Under the pieces are notes generated by a model. That model made no database searches, was not told where the DNA came from, and was given only the letters and a program-made list of their open reading frames with translations. DNA of 37,431 bases, taken from positions 1 through 37,431 of the forward strand of contig JABFSP010000105.1 in NCBI GenBank assembly GCA_013140565.1. Direction: 5' to 3'. Shown piece after piece: positions 9,251 to 18,338 of this stretch; positions within the stretch are counted from its first letter, which is position 1; every line of letters starts with the position of its first letter. The DNA is from Ignavibacteria bacterium. GTDB taxonomy: Bacteria > Bacteroidota > Ignavibacteria > Tepidaquicellales > OLB5. The translations under genes and the position numbers were made by a program.

Positions 9251-10159
9251 TTACTTAACTAATATCATCTTATTTGTCTTCACAAAATCACCGGCTGTAA
9301 GCCTGTAATAATATGAGCCGCTCGGCAAGCCGGATGCGTTGAAATCATACTTGTAAGTACCGGGTTTTAATTCCTGGTTAACAAGGTTGGCTACAATTTG
9401 ACCAAGTGAATTATATACCACCAGGCTTACATCATTTGTCTTGGCTATGCTGAATTCAATATTAGTAACCGGGTTAAACGGATTTGGATAGTTTTGTTTG
9501 AGTTCAAAAGAACCAGGAACTTCGGTACTAATTGGAGTTATACCGATTGGATTAGATACTTCAACATCATCCAATTGAACGAAATATCCGTCAACTGAAC
9601 AATCAGTATAATAACGGAAACCTACCCATACTGTCTGGCCGATATAATCATCTAAAGGAACAAAATTTTGGTTGAAAACACCGTAAGGACCATGTAATGA
9701 TAAAGTTTCAATATAATGAGTAAAACCTGAAGGAGTTGAATCGACCGTACTTATCCAAATTTGTACACTATCTAGAAAAGATGTTGAACCACCTGTGATC
9801 CAGTAGCTTAAAAATGCACCTCCAGCCCAAACCGGAATTCGTTTGGTAACTAACCATGCATTTGATATAGTTGGTGTCGTCCCGTTTGTATCAATTGATG
9901 ACCACCAGCTTACTCCGCAAGATTTTAATCCTGAATGGGACTTTGACGTTGCAGTACTTAAGCCAGGTAATCCTAAGCCCGAATCTCTTACAGTCCAGTT
10001 TGTCCAGGGGTCAATTGGGAAGCTGGCCGCGTTATATTTTGACCACCCGGCTGGTAAGGATAGTGAGTCAATTCCTTCAAAACCTTCAGTCCAGTTTTGA
10101 GAGTAGATTGAACCCGATGTTAACAGGGCGATAAATAAAATTAGAAATACTTTTTTCAT
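9251..10159 (-). CDS. Secreted choice-of-anchor J (cleaved adhesin) protein with T9SS type A sorting domain
   Basis: 302 aa; signal peptide; NWTEGFEGIDSLSLPAGWSKYNA and LDDVEVSN pattern; C-terminal NYPNPFNPVTNIEFSI...GSYYYRLTAGDFVKTNKMILVK. SD-like GGAGG upstream. Confidence 0.82.
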   Translation of the reverse strand: MKKVFLILFIALLTSGSIYSQNWTEGFEGIDSLSLPAGWSKYNAASFPIDPWTNWTVRDSGLGLPGLSTATSKSHSGLKSCGVSWWSSIDTNGTTPTISNAWLVTKRIPVWAGGAFLSYWITGGSTSFLDSVQIWISTVDSTPSGFTHYIETLSLHGPYGVFNQNFVPLDDYIGQTVWVGFRYYTDCSVDGYFVQLDDVEVSNPIGITPISTEVPGSFELKQNYPNPFNPVTNIEFSIAKTNDVSLVVYNSLGQIVANLVNQELKPGTYKYDFNASGLPSGSYYYRLTAGDFVKTNKMILVK

Positions 10160-10271
10160 TGTTCCTCCGTTGAAAAATAGTTAATTGAGATATTTGAATT
10201 TAACTATTTCTTAACTGAAATTCCACTGAAAAAAATAAATTGTCATTTATCATTAATTTAAGCAAATAAAA

Positions 10272-10296
10272 AAAGCTATCACAATGTGATAGCTTT
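10272..10296 (-). terminator. Terminator-like hairpin downstream of the 10319-11905 gene
   Basis: AAAGCTATCACA-A-TGTGATAGCTTT, perfect 12-bp arms; minus-strand side runs into T-rich sequence. Confidence 0.65.
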
Positions 10297-10318
10297 CAGT
10301 GCTTCTATTTTGAACTTA

Positions 10319-11905
10319 CTATTTTAGCAGTAGCATTTTTTGTGTCTGTATATTGCCGTTTGAAATCAGTTTGTAAAAATAGACACCGCTCGGCAAGTTT
10401 TGTGCATTAAACTCAATATTATGTGTGCCTTTCTTTCTATATTCATTATATATTAATGTTTTGATCTCTTCGCCTAGTATATTAAATATTTTAAGTGTAA
10501 TGAATCCTTCTTGAAGTAAATTAAATGAAATTTTTGTAATAGGATTAAAAGGATTTGGATAATTGTTAAGAGAGCTATTTACAAAACTATCTCCATTATC
10601 TGAAGATCTATTGTATTTAATTAATGTAAAGTCCGAACTGGTAGAATTACTAGTACTGAAGCCAAAGACATAGAGATTATTACCCGATTGATCTATTCTA
10701 ATGGAATTAGTTTCATCCTGTAAGTTAGCCGGGCCGTCATAAATATCACTCCATATTAACTGACCATTGAGATTGTATTGGAGAGTTAGAAAGTTACTGC
10801 TGTTCAATGGTACTGTGAATCCTGAAATATAAGCGTGACCATTGGCATCTATTGCCAACGAACTTGGTCTTGCATTTGTATATGTATTAGACCATCTTAT
10901 TGTGCCTGTTGAGCTATAACAAATAGTGGTTATATTATCATTATCATTACCTGTTACATATATGCTCTCATCCCGATAATCATCAATTTGCTTTACTATT
11001 AATTTTCCGCCACTGCTGTGGGTAAAATTTGGATTATCATATCTTGCAACCCATTGTTGGACTCCGTTAGAATTATATTTTACTGTTGCAAAACCATTGA
11101 CAAATATTGCTCTGGGATCAAAGTCACTATATTTTGTTATATTCAGCGGACTTTTGCCGGTAATGTAAACTGAACCTGAGTATACATCGATTGAGTTTGC
11201 AATATCAATTGAATTACTTCTATCGTAAGTTGAGGACCATTCTAGTATTCCATATGCATTATATTTAACAGTTACATAATCAAATAGACTTTCTCCAGTT
11301 ACATATACGTTCCCTAGATCATCTACTGCTATATCTTTCGAGAAATCGCGACTAAAGTCGTTGTCCCTATATCTGCTGTACCATTGTTGAACACCAGATG
11401 AGTTATACTTTACGGTTAGATAATAATCGTTACCGCTTAGTAATTGATCACCACCGGTAATGTAGACATTAGAATATTGATCCAATGTAATTGCCTGTGG
11501 ATAACCCTCTTGTGCACCTGCTAAATTTACCCATTGTTGTATGCCATTTGTGTTATATTTGATAGTTACAAAAATTTTTGGTCCGTTACTAATTTGACCA
11601 AGGACATATACGTCACCTGTAAAATAGTCTACTGCAAGGGCTATCCCATCATCGTTTGCACTATTATAAGTTTGTGCCCACTGTTCGACTCCAGCAGAAT
11701 TATATTTAATAGTAACTATATCTCCTGAAAATCCCACATTGCTTTTTCCGGTATAATAAACATTCCCATATTGATCTAAACCGATATTCTTACCGCATTT
11801 AACTGAATTATTATCTTCATGTCTCGCTACCCAATTTTGCTGAAATTGAGCATAAACTGAAAAGTTAATAAAAATTAATGTAAGTATTTGGATTATAGTT
11901 TTCAT
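10319..11905 (-). CDS. SBBP-repeat beta-propeller secreted protein with T9SS type A sorting domain
   Basis: 528 aa; repeated 'GNVYVTGxS..YxTVKYNSxGVQQWxxRY' units; C-terminal NYPNPFNPITKISFNL...SGVYFYKLISNGNIQTQKMLLLK. Confidence 0.85.
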   Translation of the reverse strand: MKTIIQILTLIFINFSVYAQFQQNWVARHEDNNSVKCGKNIGLDQYGNVYYTGKSNVGFSGDIVTIKYNSAGVEQWAQTYNSANDDGIALAVDYFTGDVYVLGQISNGPKIFVTIKYNTNGIQQWVNLAGAQEGYPQAITLDQYSNVYITGGDQLLSGNDYYLTVKYNSSGVQQWYSRYRDNDFSRDFSKDIAVDDLGNVYVTGESLFDYVTVKYNAYGILEWSSTYDRSNSIDIANSIDVYSGSVYITGKSPLNITKYSDFDPRAIFVNGFATVKYNSNGVQQWVARYDNPNFTHSSGGKLIVKQIDDYRDESIYVTGNDNDNITTICYSSTGTIRWSNTYTNARPSSLAIDANGHAYISGFTVPLNSSNFLTLQYNLNGQLIWSDIYDGPANLQDETNSIRIDQSGNNLYVFGFSTSNSTSSDFTLIKYNRSSDNGDSFVNSSLNNYPNPFNPITKISFNLLQEGFITLKIFNILGEEIKTLIYNEYRKKGTHNIEFNAQNLPSGVYFYKLISNGNIQTQKMLLLK

Positions 11906-12151
11906 TTTTTTATATTTTTAAGTTATTAAATAAGGCTAACATAATCTATTTTGAAAACTATGGAGGTCTATTGCAATATGTAAGAATACTGTACATAGTA
12001 AAGTTAATATCTTTGAGATACTGGGGGATAAACAAAGTTAATATGTGGAGCTTGCTAAAAGCAATGACATGAGGCAATAATAAATATGATTTTTGGTGCA
12101 GTTCTATCTTTTCCTAATCAAATTAAATTGAATTAAACATAACCAAACGTT

Positions 12152-12159
12152 AAATTTGT
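12152..12159 (+). promoter_or_regulatory. Candidate Bacteroidota -7 element TAAATTTG upstream of hldD
   Basis: Matches TAnnTTTG, 22 bp before the ATG at 12182. Confidence 0.35.
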
Positions 12160-12181
12160 ATTCTAAACTATATATACATTT

Positions 12182-13168
12182 ATGAAAATAATTACAGGCG
12201 GTGCGGGATTCATAGGCAGTGCGATTTGCTGGAAACTTAATTTATCAGGTATCACAGAAATACTAATTGTTGATGAAGATACCAAAGGTACAAAAAAACA
12301 GAATCTGGAGGGACTGAAATTTACTGATTTTGTTGATAAGGATACATTTTTGAAGCAGGTAGAAAAAGGGGCAATTAATTATAAGGTCGATTCCATTTAT
12401 CATATGGGTGCGTGCAGTTCAACCACTGAAAATAATATGGAGTACCTTATAGAAAATAACGTTGAGTATTCCAAATCACTGGGTAAATGGTGCTTAAGCA
12501 ATAATGCAAAATATATTTATGCATCAAGCGCGGCAACGTATGGCGATGGTGCAAACGGGTTTGATGATGATATTGAGACTATTCCAAACCTGAAGCCGCT
12601 CAATAAATACGGCTTATCCAAGCAGATGTTCGATATGTGGGTGATAGAAAACAAGTTGCTTGATAAATTTACGGGGCTGAAATATTTTAATGTATTCGGA
12701 CCTAATGAAACGCACAAAGGCAGTATGCGCTCAATGGTAAATAAGGCGTATGACCAGATAAAAGATACAGGTAAACTTAAACTCTTTCGTTCACTTAAAC
12801 CTGAATACAAAGATGGCGAGCAGATGCGTGATTTTATCTATGTAAAGGATGCGGTTGATATGACTTTGTTCTTTGATCCAATAAACGGTGAAGGGAAAGA
12901 CAGCACGGGCATTTATAATATAGGCTCAGGCAGAGCCGCAACATGGCTTGATGCCGCCAATGCGGTGTTCAAAGCGCTTGGCAAAGAGCCGCAAATTGAG
13001 TGGATAGATATGCCCGATAATATAAAGGACCAGTACCAGTATTTCAGTAAAGCAAATATGAGCAAGCTCCGCTCCGAGGGATATAAAAATGATGTAATGA
13101 AATTAGAGGATTCTGTGAGGGATTATGTTGAAGGATATCTTGTGACCGGGGAATTTCTTAAAGTTTAA
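12182..13168 (+). CDS. hldD: ADP-L-glycero-D-manno-heptose-6-epimerase
   Basis: 328 aa; ITGGAGFIGSAICWKLN Rossmann motif, HMGACSSTTENN, YASSAATYGDG, NKYGLSKQMFD, characteristic of RfaD/HldD. Confidence 0.92.
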   Translation: MKIITGGAGFIGSAICWKLNLSGITEILIVDEDTKGTKKQNLEGLKFTDFVDKDTFLKQVEKGAINYKVDSIYHMGACSSTTENNMEYLIENNVEYSKSLGKWCLSNNAKYIYASSAATYGDGANGFDDDIETIPNLKPLNKYGLSKQMFDMWVIENKLLDKFTGLKYFNVFGPNETHKGSMRSMVNKAYDQIKDTGKLKLFRSLKPEYKDGEQMRDFIYVKDAVDMTLFFDPINGEGKDSTGIYNIGSGRAATWLDAANAVFKALGKEPQIEWIDMPDNIKDQYQYFSKANMSKLRSEGYKNDVMKLEDSVRDYVEGYLVTGEFLKV

Positions 13169-13180
13169 TGATCGAAAAGC

Positions 13181-13292
13181 AAAACAAAAGATAGACACAA
13201 AGGCACAAAGACTCAAAGAAAAGCAAAAGAAAGCAGTAATTTAAATAGGAAAAACTTTGAGCCTTGGAGACTTAGAGTCCGCTTTATGTTTT
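13181..13292. repeat. Imperfect inverted-repeat unit 1 (L1..R1)
   Basis: L1 aaaacaaaagatagacacaaaggcacaaagactcaaag; R1 aactttgagccttggagacttagagtccgctttatgttt. Confidence 0.7.
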
Positions 13293-13320
13293 AAATGATA
13301 AAGACAAAAGTTTTATTGAA

Positions 13321-13725
13321 ATGGAAATGAAAAAGGAATTAATCCCATTAAGTGATAGGGAAGAAGAAATTGGTAAAATAATTGTTAATGCGGCATATAA
13401 AGTACATTCTGCTCTTGGTCCGGGTTTGCTGGAAAAAATCTATGAAATTTGTTTTGTTCATGAATTGAAGAAAGCAGGTTTAAATGCCATAAGGCAAATT
13501 GATTTGCCCATTCAATATGATGGTATTATATTTGATGAGGGCTTAAGAATTGATGTATTTGTTGAAACTTTAGTTATATGTGAAATAAAAGCAGTTGAAC
13601 ATGTAAATCCTTTATGGAATGCACAGGTATTAAGTCAATTGAAGTTGACTGATAAACGCCTGGGCTACTTAATTAATTTTAATGTAGAAAAAATTAAAGA
13701 CGGGATCAAGCGAATAATCAGATAG
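13321..13725 (+). CDS. GxxExxY protein (PD-(D/E)XK nuclease-like)
   Basis: 134 aa; VHSALGPGLLEKIYEICFVHELKKAGL and LRIDVFVETLVICEIKAVE (D..ExK core), the GxxExxY family signature. Confidence 0.88.
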   Translation: MEMKKELIPLSDREEEIGKIIVNAAYKVHSALGPGLLEKIYEICFVHELKKAGLNAIRQIDLPIQYDGIIFDEGLRIDVFVETLVICEIKAVEHVNPLWNAQVLSQLKLTDKRLGYLINFNVEKIKDGIKRIIR

Positions 13726-13729
13726 TATG

Positions 13730-13768
13730 AACTTTGAGCCTTGGAGTCTTAGAGTCCGCTTTGTGTTT
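13730..13768. repeat. Solo right arm R2, starting 4 bp after the GxxExxY stop codon
   Basis: aactttgagccttggagtcttagagtccgctttgtgttt, near-identical to R1. Confidence 0.7.
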
Positions 13769-13774
13769 AGTATG

Positions 13775-13930
13775 ATCAAAACAAAAGATAGACACAAAGG
13801 CACAAAGACTCAAAGAGAATCAAAAGCAAAACAGATTATAGATATAGAAGAAAAAAGATAATCAAAAGAAAGCAGATATTTTAGCAGAAAGAATTTTGAG
13901 CCTTAGAGTCTTCGTGTCCGCTTTTTGTTT
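13775..13930. repeat. Inverted-repeat unit 2 (L2..R3), non-coding
   Basis: L2 atcaaaacaaaagatagacacaaaggcacaaagactcaaag (near-identical to L1); R3 gaattttgagccttagagtcttcgtgtccgctttttgttt. Confidence 0.7.
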
Positions 13931-13943
13931 AAAGTTTTTACTT

Positions 13944-14051
13944 AAAAAAATAGATACAAAAGCACAAAGACTTGAAGAAAAGCAGAAGAAAGCAGATATT
14001 TTAATAGAAAGAACTTAGAGTCTTAGAGTCTTAGTGTCCGTCTTGTGTTTT
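13944..14051. repeat. Inverted-repeat unit 3 (L3..R4), non-coding
   Basis: L3 aaaaaaatagatacaaaagcacaaagacttgaag; R4 aacttagagtcttagagtcttagtgtccgtcttgtgttt; shared inner spacer agaagaaagcagatattttaatagaaag. Confidence 0.65.
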
Positions 14052-14074
14052 GACTTTCACTCTTCGAGAACATA

Positions 14075-14818
14075 TCATCTTACGGCTTCCCATTCTTTAC
14101 TTACAGATCTGTTTTTGAAGAACACTGAAAACGAATTCTTTGTCCAGTCGCCGAAAACTTTTATGTAGCCAAATTTCCTGTACCTGCGGGGTGATTCATA
14201 TACCAGCAGTTCATTAAGGAATTTGATTTTTCCTTTACCCAGCTTTTTTATTCTTCTGTAAAGGTCGTAGTCTTCGCCTGCGGCAAGGAGCTCATTGTAA
14301 CCATTCACTTTCCTGAATATATCGCTTCGCACCATCTGGCACTCGCCTCTGCCCATTCCCATACCTGCAGCATTCAGAAGTCTTACATAATTATTATAAA
14401 ACCCGTGAAACATTTTATCTGAGAGCCTGATATCATCCGGGAAAACGTGGAACCGGCAGGTGAGTGCAAAGTTCCATTCAAGTGAAAAAGCCTTCATCGA
14501 ATTTGAAAAGAAAAGGTCAGCATCCTGTATCATTGTATCCGCGTTCAGGAAATATAAAAATTCGCCATCTGCCGCTTTTGCTCCTGCATTTCTGCCCTGC
14601 GGAATATTTTGCTTTACGCCCTCCTCGGCCTTCACAACTTTATCAACCAATGGGGTCAAAAGAGATAAAGTGCCATCGGTACTTCCGCCATCTGATATGA
14701 TTATTTCTATGCTGTATTTTTCTTTTAAATGGGGAGTGAATTGTTCCAGTGTCTTAACGATGAGTTTCTCTTCGTTGAGTGTGGGGATGATTACGCTTAT
14801 TTTCGGAGTGTTTTGCAA
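14075..14818 (-). CDS. Glycosyltransferase family 2
   Basis: 247 aa; ISVIIPTLNEEKLIVKTLEQF, IIISDGGSTDGT, FLNADT, AAGEDYDLYRRIKKLGK motifs. Confidence 0.88.
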   Translation of the reverse strand: MQNTPKISVIIPTLNEEKLIVKTLEQFTPHLKEKYSIEIIISDGGSTDGTLSLLTPLVDKVVKAEEGVKQNIPQGRNAGAKAADGEFLYFLNADTMIQDADLFFSNSMKAFSLEWNFALTCRFHVFPDDIRLSDKMFHGFYNNYVRLLNAAGMGMGRGECQMVRSDIFRKVNGYNELLAAGEDYDLYRRIKKLGKGKIKFLNELLVYESPRRYRKFGYIKVFGDWTKNSFSVFFKNRSVSKEWEAVR

Positions 14819-14880
14819 AGTGCAGAAAATATTCAGTGAAATTTAAACACACGATTTTGAAATTAACAGGCAAAATAATA

Positions 14881-14905
14881 GGAGTGTAAAACGGGTTTAC
14901 ACTCC
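14881..14905 (-). terminator. Terminator-like hairpin downstream of rpmB
   Basis: GGAGTGTAAA-ACGGG-TTTACACTCC perfect arms; T-rich on minus-strand side. Confidence 0.5.
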
Positions 14906-14934
14906 CAAAAAAATTTAATGGTTAAGTAAAAAGA

Positions 14935-15162
14935 TCAGCTTGCCTGTTTCATTTCAGCAACCATTTTAGCATAACCCTTTTTCTTTAGGGTTCTGAGCGC
15001 ACTGGTTGAGATCTTCAAAGTGATGAATTTATTCTCTTCTTCGATCCAGATCCTTTTTGACCTTAAATTGGGAAGCTGTTTTCTTTTAGTCTTGTTATGC
15101 GCATGGGAAACATGGTTTCCTGAAAGCGGCTTTTTTCCTGTTAACTGGCAAACTTTTGACAT
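14935..15162 (-). CDS. rpmB: 50S ribosomal protein L28
   Basis: 75 aa; MSKVCQLTGKKPLSGNHVSHAHNKTKRKQLPNLRSKRIW. Confidence 0.93.
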   Translation of the reverse strand: MSKVCQLTGKKPLSGNHVSHAHNKTKRKQLPNLRSKRIWIEEENKFITLKISTSALRTLKKKGYAKMVAEMKQAS

Positions 15163-15247
15163 AATACTATCTTCTTTTCCGGATTAAATATTCTTTACTA
15201 AAATTTTAAGTGCAAACCTGAACAGTACAAATTACAGACTGTTTCTC

Positions 15248-15451
15248 TTACGGTTTATATGGTTTTAATGATGATTCATACACCTTTTGCATTCTTTCGA
15301 GGAATTTCCAGGTGCCTTTTTCGGTCTTAACTGATTCTATGAATTTTACATTAAGCAGTTTGGTTTCTTTTCCTGATTCGGGATCTATGACTGTTTCAGC
15401 CTTTTTGCCTAATTTTCCTGCTTTATCTGCGAATGTTTGTTGTTTAGCCAT
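15248..15451 (-). CDS. Small basic conserved-looking protein upstream of rpmB (ribosome-associated?)
   Basis: 67 aa, Lys-rich, MAKQQTFADKAGKLGKKAETVIDPESGKETKLLNVKFIESVKTEKGTWKFLERMQKVYESSLKPYKP; same strand immediately upstream of rpmB. Confidence 0.6.
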   Translation of the reverse strand: MAKQQTFADKAGKLGKKAETVIDPESGKETKLLNVKFIESVKTEKGTWKFLERMQKVYESSLKPYKP

Positions 15452-15505
15452 CTTTTGTTGGTTTTGTGGATTTGTATTAAAGCTACAAAAATAAAAGAAA
15501 AATAG

Positions 15506-16528
15506 TTAAAAATAAAGTCCATACCAAACTCCCTCAGGTGAAATCTTTATTGCGGGAGCCGGGAAGTGATAAAAATTCAGGATTCTCTTCAATTTTTGCA
15601 TGAAATCTGATTTTCCTGGTAACTGGCTTACATCCCAGTCAAATGATAAATACCATTCAACCTGCGCTTTGCCGCTGCCGGTTACATGGCTGGCATCTTT
15701 TATGCTCATACCGACTGCCAAAGCTAAAAAATTGGGATAGAATTTAGCTTTTGTGACTGATTTTGGGAATATTATCATTGGATTAACACTGAGCCAAAAC
15801 GTCATGTTGGTATAATCATCCAGCAGGTCATCTTCTGCGGAAGATGTTTTGGCTTTTATCCATCTTGGCTTAAAGCTCCATTTAAAATTTACATGTTTCA
15901 GGGGTTTGAATTCTTCCTGTAAAAACGGGTAAACTGCCCCGAAAACATTAGCTCCAACATCACCCCAGTCAAATCCCCAATTGGGTGCAAAACCATCATT
16001 AATTTCAATATACGTTTCGTACGCTAATGAAGTTAATGCTCCGTACAGCAAAGCCTTGCCCGGCGCGATTCCTGCCCATTCATATGCAACTGCTGAACCA
16101 ACTGTGATAGCATTTGCTGTAAAAATATGTGAAGCCTTATCAATATTCCTGGCGTAATATCCATCTGTGGCGAACTTAAAATAGTCGCGCTGATCTTTCC
16201 ACCATGTATTGGCATAAAATATATGAAGCCCGGTAAATACACCGGCACCGGCAACTCCCAAAATAGTAAGCTTTACAGGGTTAACTTTATATTGTTTTAT
16301 TTTCCTCGGGTTGTAAGCTGACTGGAATGTACTTTCAGTAAATGAGAGCTTCGTGCTTTTTACTGAAATATTGTTTTCCTTTTTTTTGTTCAGATCAAAA
16401 TACTCAACTGCTGATCTTTCTTTCAGCTTGAGTTTTATTTCGCCGGGCTTAAAGGAAATATCACCCGCAATTACCGAATTAAGAGCAATCATCAAAAGAA
16501 GCGGAATGCTTAATGTTATTTTTTTCAT
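15506..16528 (-). CDS. DUF2279 (YfiM-like) membrane-associated protein, paralog B
   Basis: Start reassigned from 16621 to the ATG at 16528 (MKKITLSIPLLLMIALNSVIAG); DKASHIFTANAI..EWAGIAP..EINDGFAPNWGFDWGDVGANVFGAVYPFLQ. Confidence 0.72.
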   Translation of the reverse strand: MKKITLSIPLLLMIALNSVIAGDISFKPGEIKLKLKERSAVEYFDLNKKKENNISVKSTKLSFTESTFQSAYNPRKIKQYKVNPVKLTILGVAGAGVFTGLHIFYANTWWKDQRDYFKFATDGYYARNIDKASHIFTANAITVGSAVAYEWAGIAPGKALLYGALTSLAYETYIEINDGFAPNWGFDWGDVGANVFGAVYPFLQEEFKPLKHVNFKWSFKPRWIKAKTSSAEDDLLDDYTNMTFWLSVNPMIIFPKSVTKAKFYPNFLALAVGMSIKDASHVTGSGKAQVEWYLSFDWDVSQLPGKSDFMQKLKRILNFYHFPAPAIKISPEGVWYGLYF

Positions 16529-17487
16529 TACCAGTTTACTATATATTGGACGCCATCTTTGTTGAACCTTAAAGCCGGAAGCGGAAGGAACCTGAAGTGA
16601 TTTATGATATTTTTGAACCACAGCATGAATTTTGAATTTCCGGGAATAATGCGTTCCCAGTTGAGATCAAGTCCTACGTAATAATCAGCATATCGTTTAT
16701 CGAATTGTTTATAATCATTCACGCCGTAACCGGTCACAATATTTAAATAATCAGGCCAGAAATTTTTTGCTTTCTTTCCCAGGAAATCGTGAACATTCAC
16801 CGAAAGCCACATTGTCTGTCCGTTATAATCATCGAGGAAAGCACCGTTTTTATTTCCTGAAGTTATTTCTTCTGATGGGTAATAGCTCCATTTGAAATTA
16901 AAGCTTCTTAGCGGTTTAACGTAATATTGAGCAACGGGGTACAGTGCGCCGGCAACGTTGCATATCTGGTCGCCCATGGAAAATCCCCAGTCTGTTGCGA
17001 AGCCGTCTTCAATTTCAATATCTGTCATATACGCAATACTGAAAGCTGCGCCAAGCCATGTTGATGCCGTGGGTGAAAATCCAGCCCACTCCAGCGCGCC
17101 GCGGTAAATTGCCTGTAATAGTGCGCCATCAAAAAAGTGACCCGTTTTATCGGCGCTCATTGCATAATCCCAGTCATTTTGTATATGGAATTTACCCCTT
17201 TGTCCGCTCCACCATGCGTTCTTCTGGTAATTGTGCAGCCACCAGAATGCGCCTGCGGTTACTCCGGTTATTGCGGCGACTTTGAAGTAATTGACCTTAT
17301 ATTTTGGCTTTTGGAATTGCGATCCGCTGTTTATTTTGTTTTCGGTTTTACCGGTGGAATCAAATGATACTTTTTTATCTTTGAGTTTTAATTCCGTTTT
17401 AAAACCGGTTGAGCTTTGTGAAAAAACGCTCACCGAAAAGAATATCAGTATTACTGCGGGTAGTATTTTATAGATGAAATGGCTCAA
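16528..17487 (-). CDS. DUF2279 (YfiM-like) membrane-associated protein, paralog A
   Basis: 319 aa; signal peptide; DKTGHFFDGALLQ..LEWAGFSP..EIEDGFATDWGFSMGDQICNVAGALYPVAQ. Confidence 0.75.
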   Translation of the reverse strand: MSHFIYKILPAVILIFFSVSVFSQSSTGFKTELKLKDKKVSFDSTGKTENKINSGSQFQKPKYKVNYFKVAAITGVTAGAFWWLHNYQKNAWWSGQRGKFHIQNDWDYAMSADKTGHFFDGALLQAIYRGALEWAGFSPTASTWLGAAFSIAYMTDIEIEDGFATDWGFSMGDQICNVAGALYPVAQYYVKPLRSFNFKWSYYPSEEITSGNKNGAFLDDYNGQTMWLSVNVHDFLGKKAKNFWPDYLNIVTGYGVNDYKQFDKRYADYYVGLDLNWERIIPGNSKFMLWFKNIINHFRFLPLPALRFNKDGVQYIVNW

Positions 17488-17738
17488 TATTAATTATATA
17501 CGAAAAGTTTCTTTCAATTGATGTAAGTTTAATCTAAAATCTTCGCTTATTCAATACTTGGATTTATGGTTTAAAATTAAGCTAATTCTTCATTCATATA
17601 TACTTTTGCTTAATAGGATTATTATATTATTTTTGTTTGAGTTATGAAAACCGGATAAATGCTGATTCATTTCACCCGGCAAGCTTGTATGTAAATTTGT
17701 AAATTGATTTTTCAATCAATTACGGATATTTTTGAATA

Positions 17739-18338
17739 TTGAAGACACTTCCTATATATACGTACGGTTTTGAAGTACTCCGGAAAAAGACCAAAAAGGT
17801 CACGAAAATTGATGATAAATTCATTGAGCTGGTTGGCAGTATGTTTAATACTATGCATAAAGCTTCAGGTATAGGGCTGGCTGCGCCGCAAATTGGCAGC
17901 GAACTTGCTGTTACAGTTATTGATATTTCCAGGACAGAAGAGAAAAAGAAGATCAAGACCGAACCCTTAACCCTGATCAATCCGTTAATAAGGGATTACC
18001 ACGGTGAAGTTACTCTGGAAGAAGGCTGCCTGAGCATACCATATGTAAGGGGTGATGTTACCAGGCCGGAGACAATTTATATTGAATACCAGGACCTTGA
18101 CCTTAACAAACACTATATTGAGCTCAAAGGATTTATAGCCAGGGTTGCGCAGCATGAAATTGATCACCTCAACGGAGTATTGTTCATTGACCATCTGAAT
18201 AAAGATGAAAGAAAGATCCTGAAGCCTGAACTGGATTTGATCCGTAAGGGAGAAATTGAAACGGATTATCTTCTTGCAGAGCTTCCTAAAAAAGGAAAAA
18301 GTGTAAACACGCAGCACTCAAAACTTCACAAAAAATGA
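17739..18338 (+). CDS. def: Peptide deformylase (TTG start)
   Basis: 199 aa; GIGLAAPQIG, EEGCLSIP and HEIDHLNGVLF, the three PDF motifs. Confidence 0.95.
   Translation: MKTLPIYTYGFEVLRKKTKKVTKIDDKFIELVGSMFNTMHKASGIGLAAPQIGSELAVTVIDISRTEEKKKIKTEPLTLINPLIRDYHGEVTLEEGCLSIPYVRGDVTRPETIYIEYQDLDLNKHYIELKGFIARVAQHEIDHLNGVLFIDHLNKDERKILKPELDLIRKGEIETDYLLAELPKKGKSVNTQHSKLHKK

Noticed and set aside
13181-14051. Possible CRISPR array (regularly recurring short repeats)
   Set aside because: Arms are imperfect and of two alternating types (L and R), the 'spacers' resemble each other, and no cas genes are nearby; an inverted-repeat element fits better.
14460-14846. 128-aa and 78-aa plus-strand ORFs opposite the GT2 gene
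   Set aside because: Antisense shadow ORFs of a clear GT2 coding sequence.
16529-16621. N-terminal extension of the 371-aa DUF2279 ORF (MVQKYHKSLQVPSASGFKVQQRWRPIYSKLV)
   Set aside because: Overlaps the 3' end of the upstream paralog in another frame; the signal-peptide ATG at 16528 is the better start.
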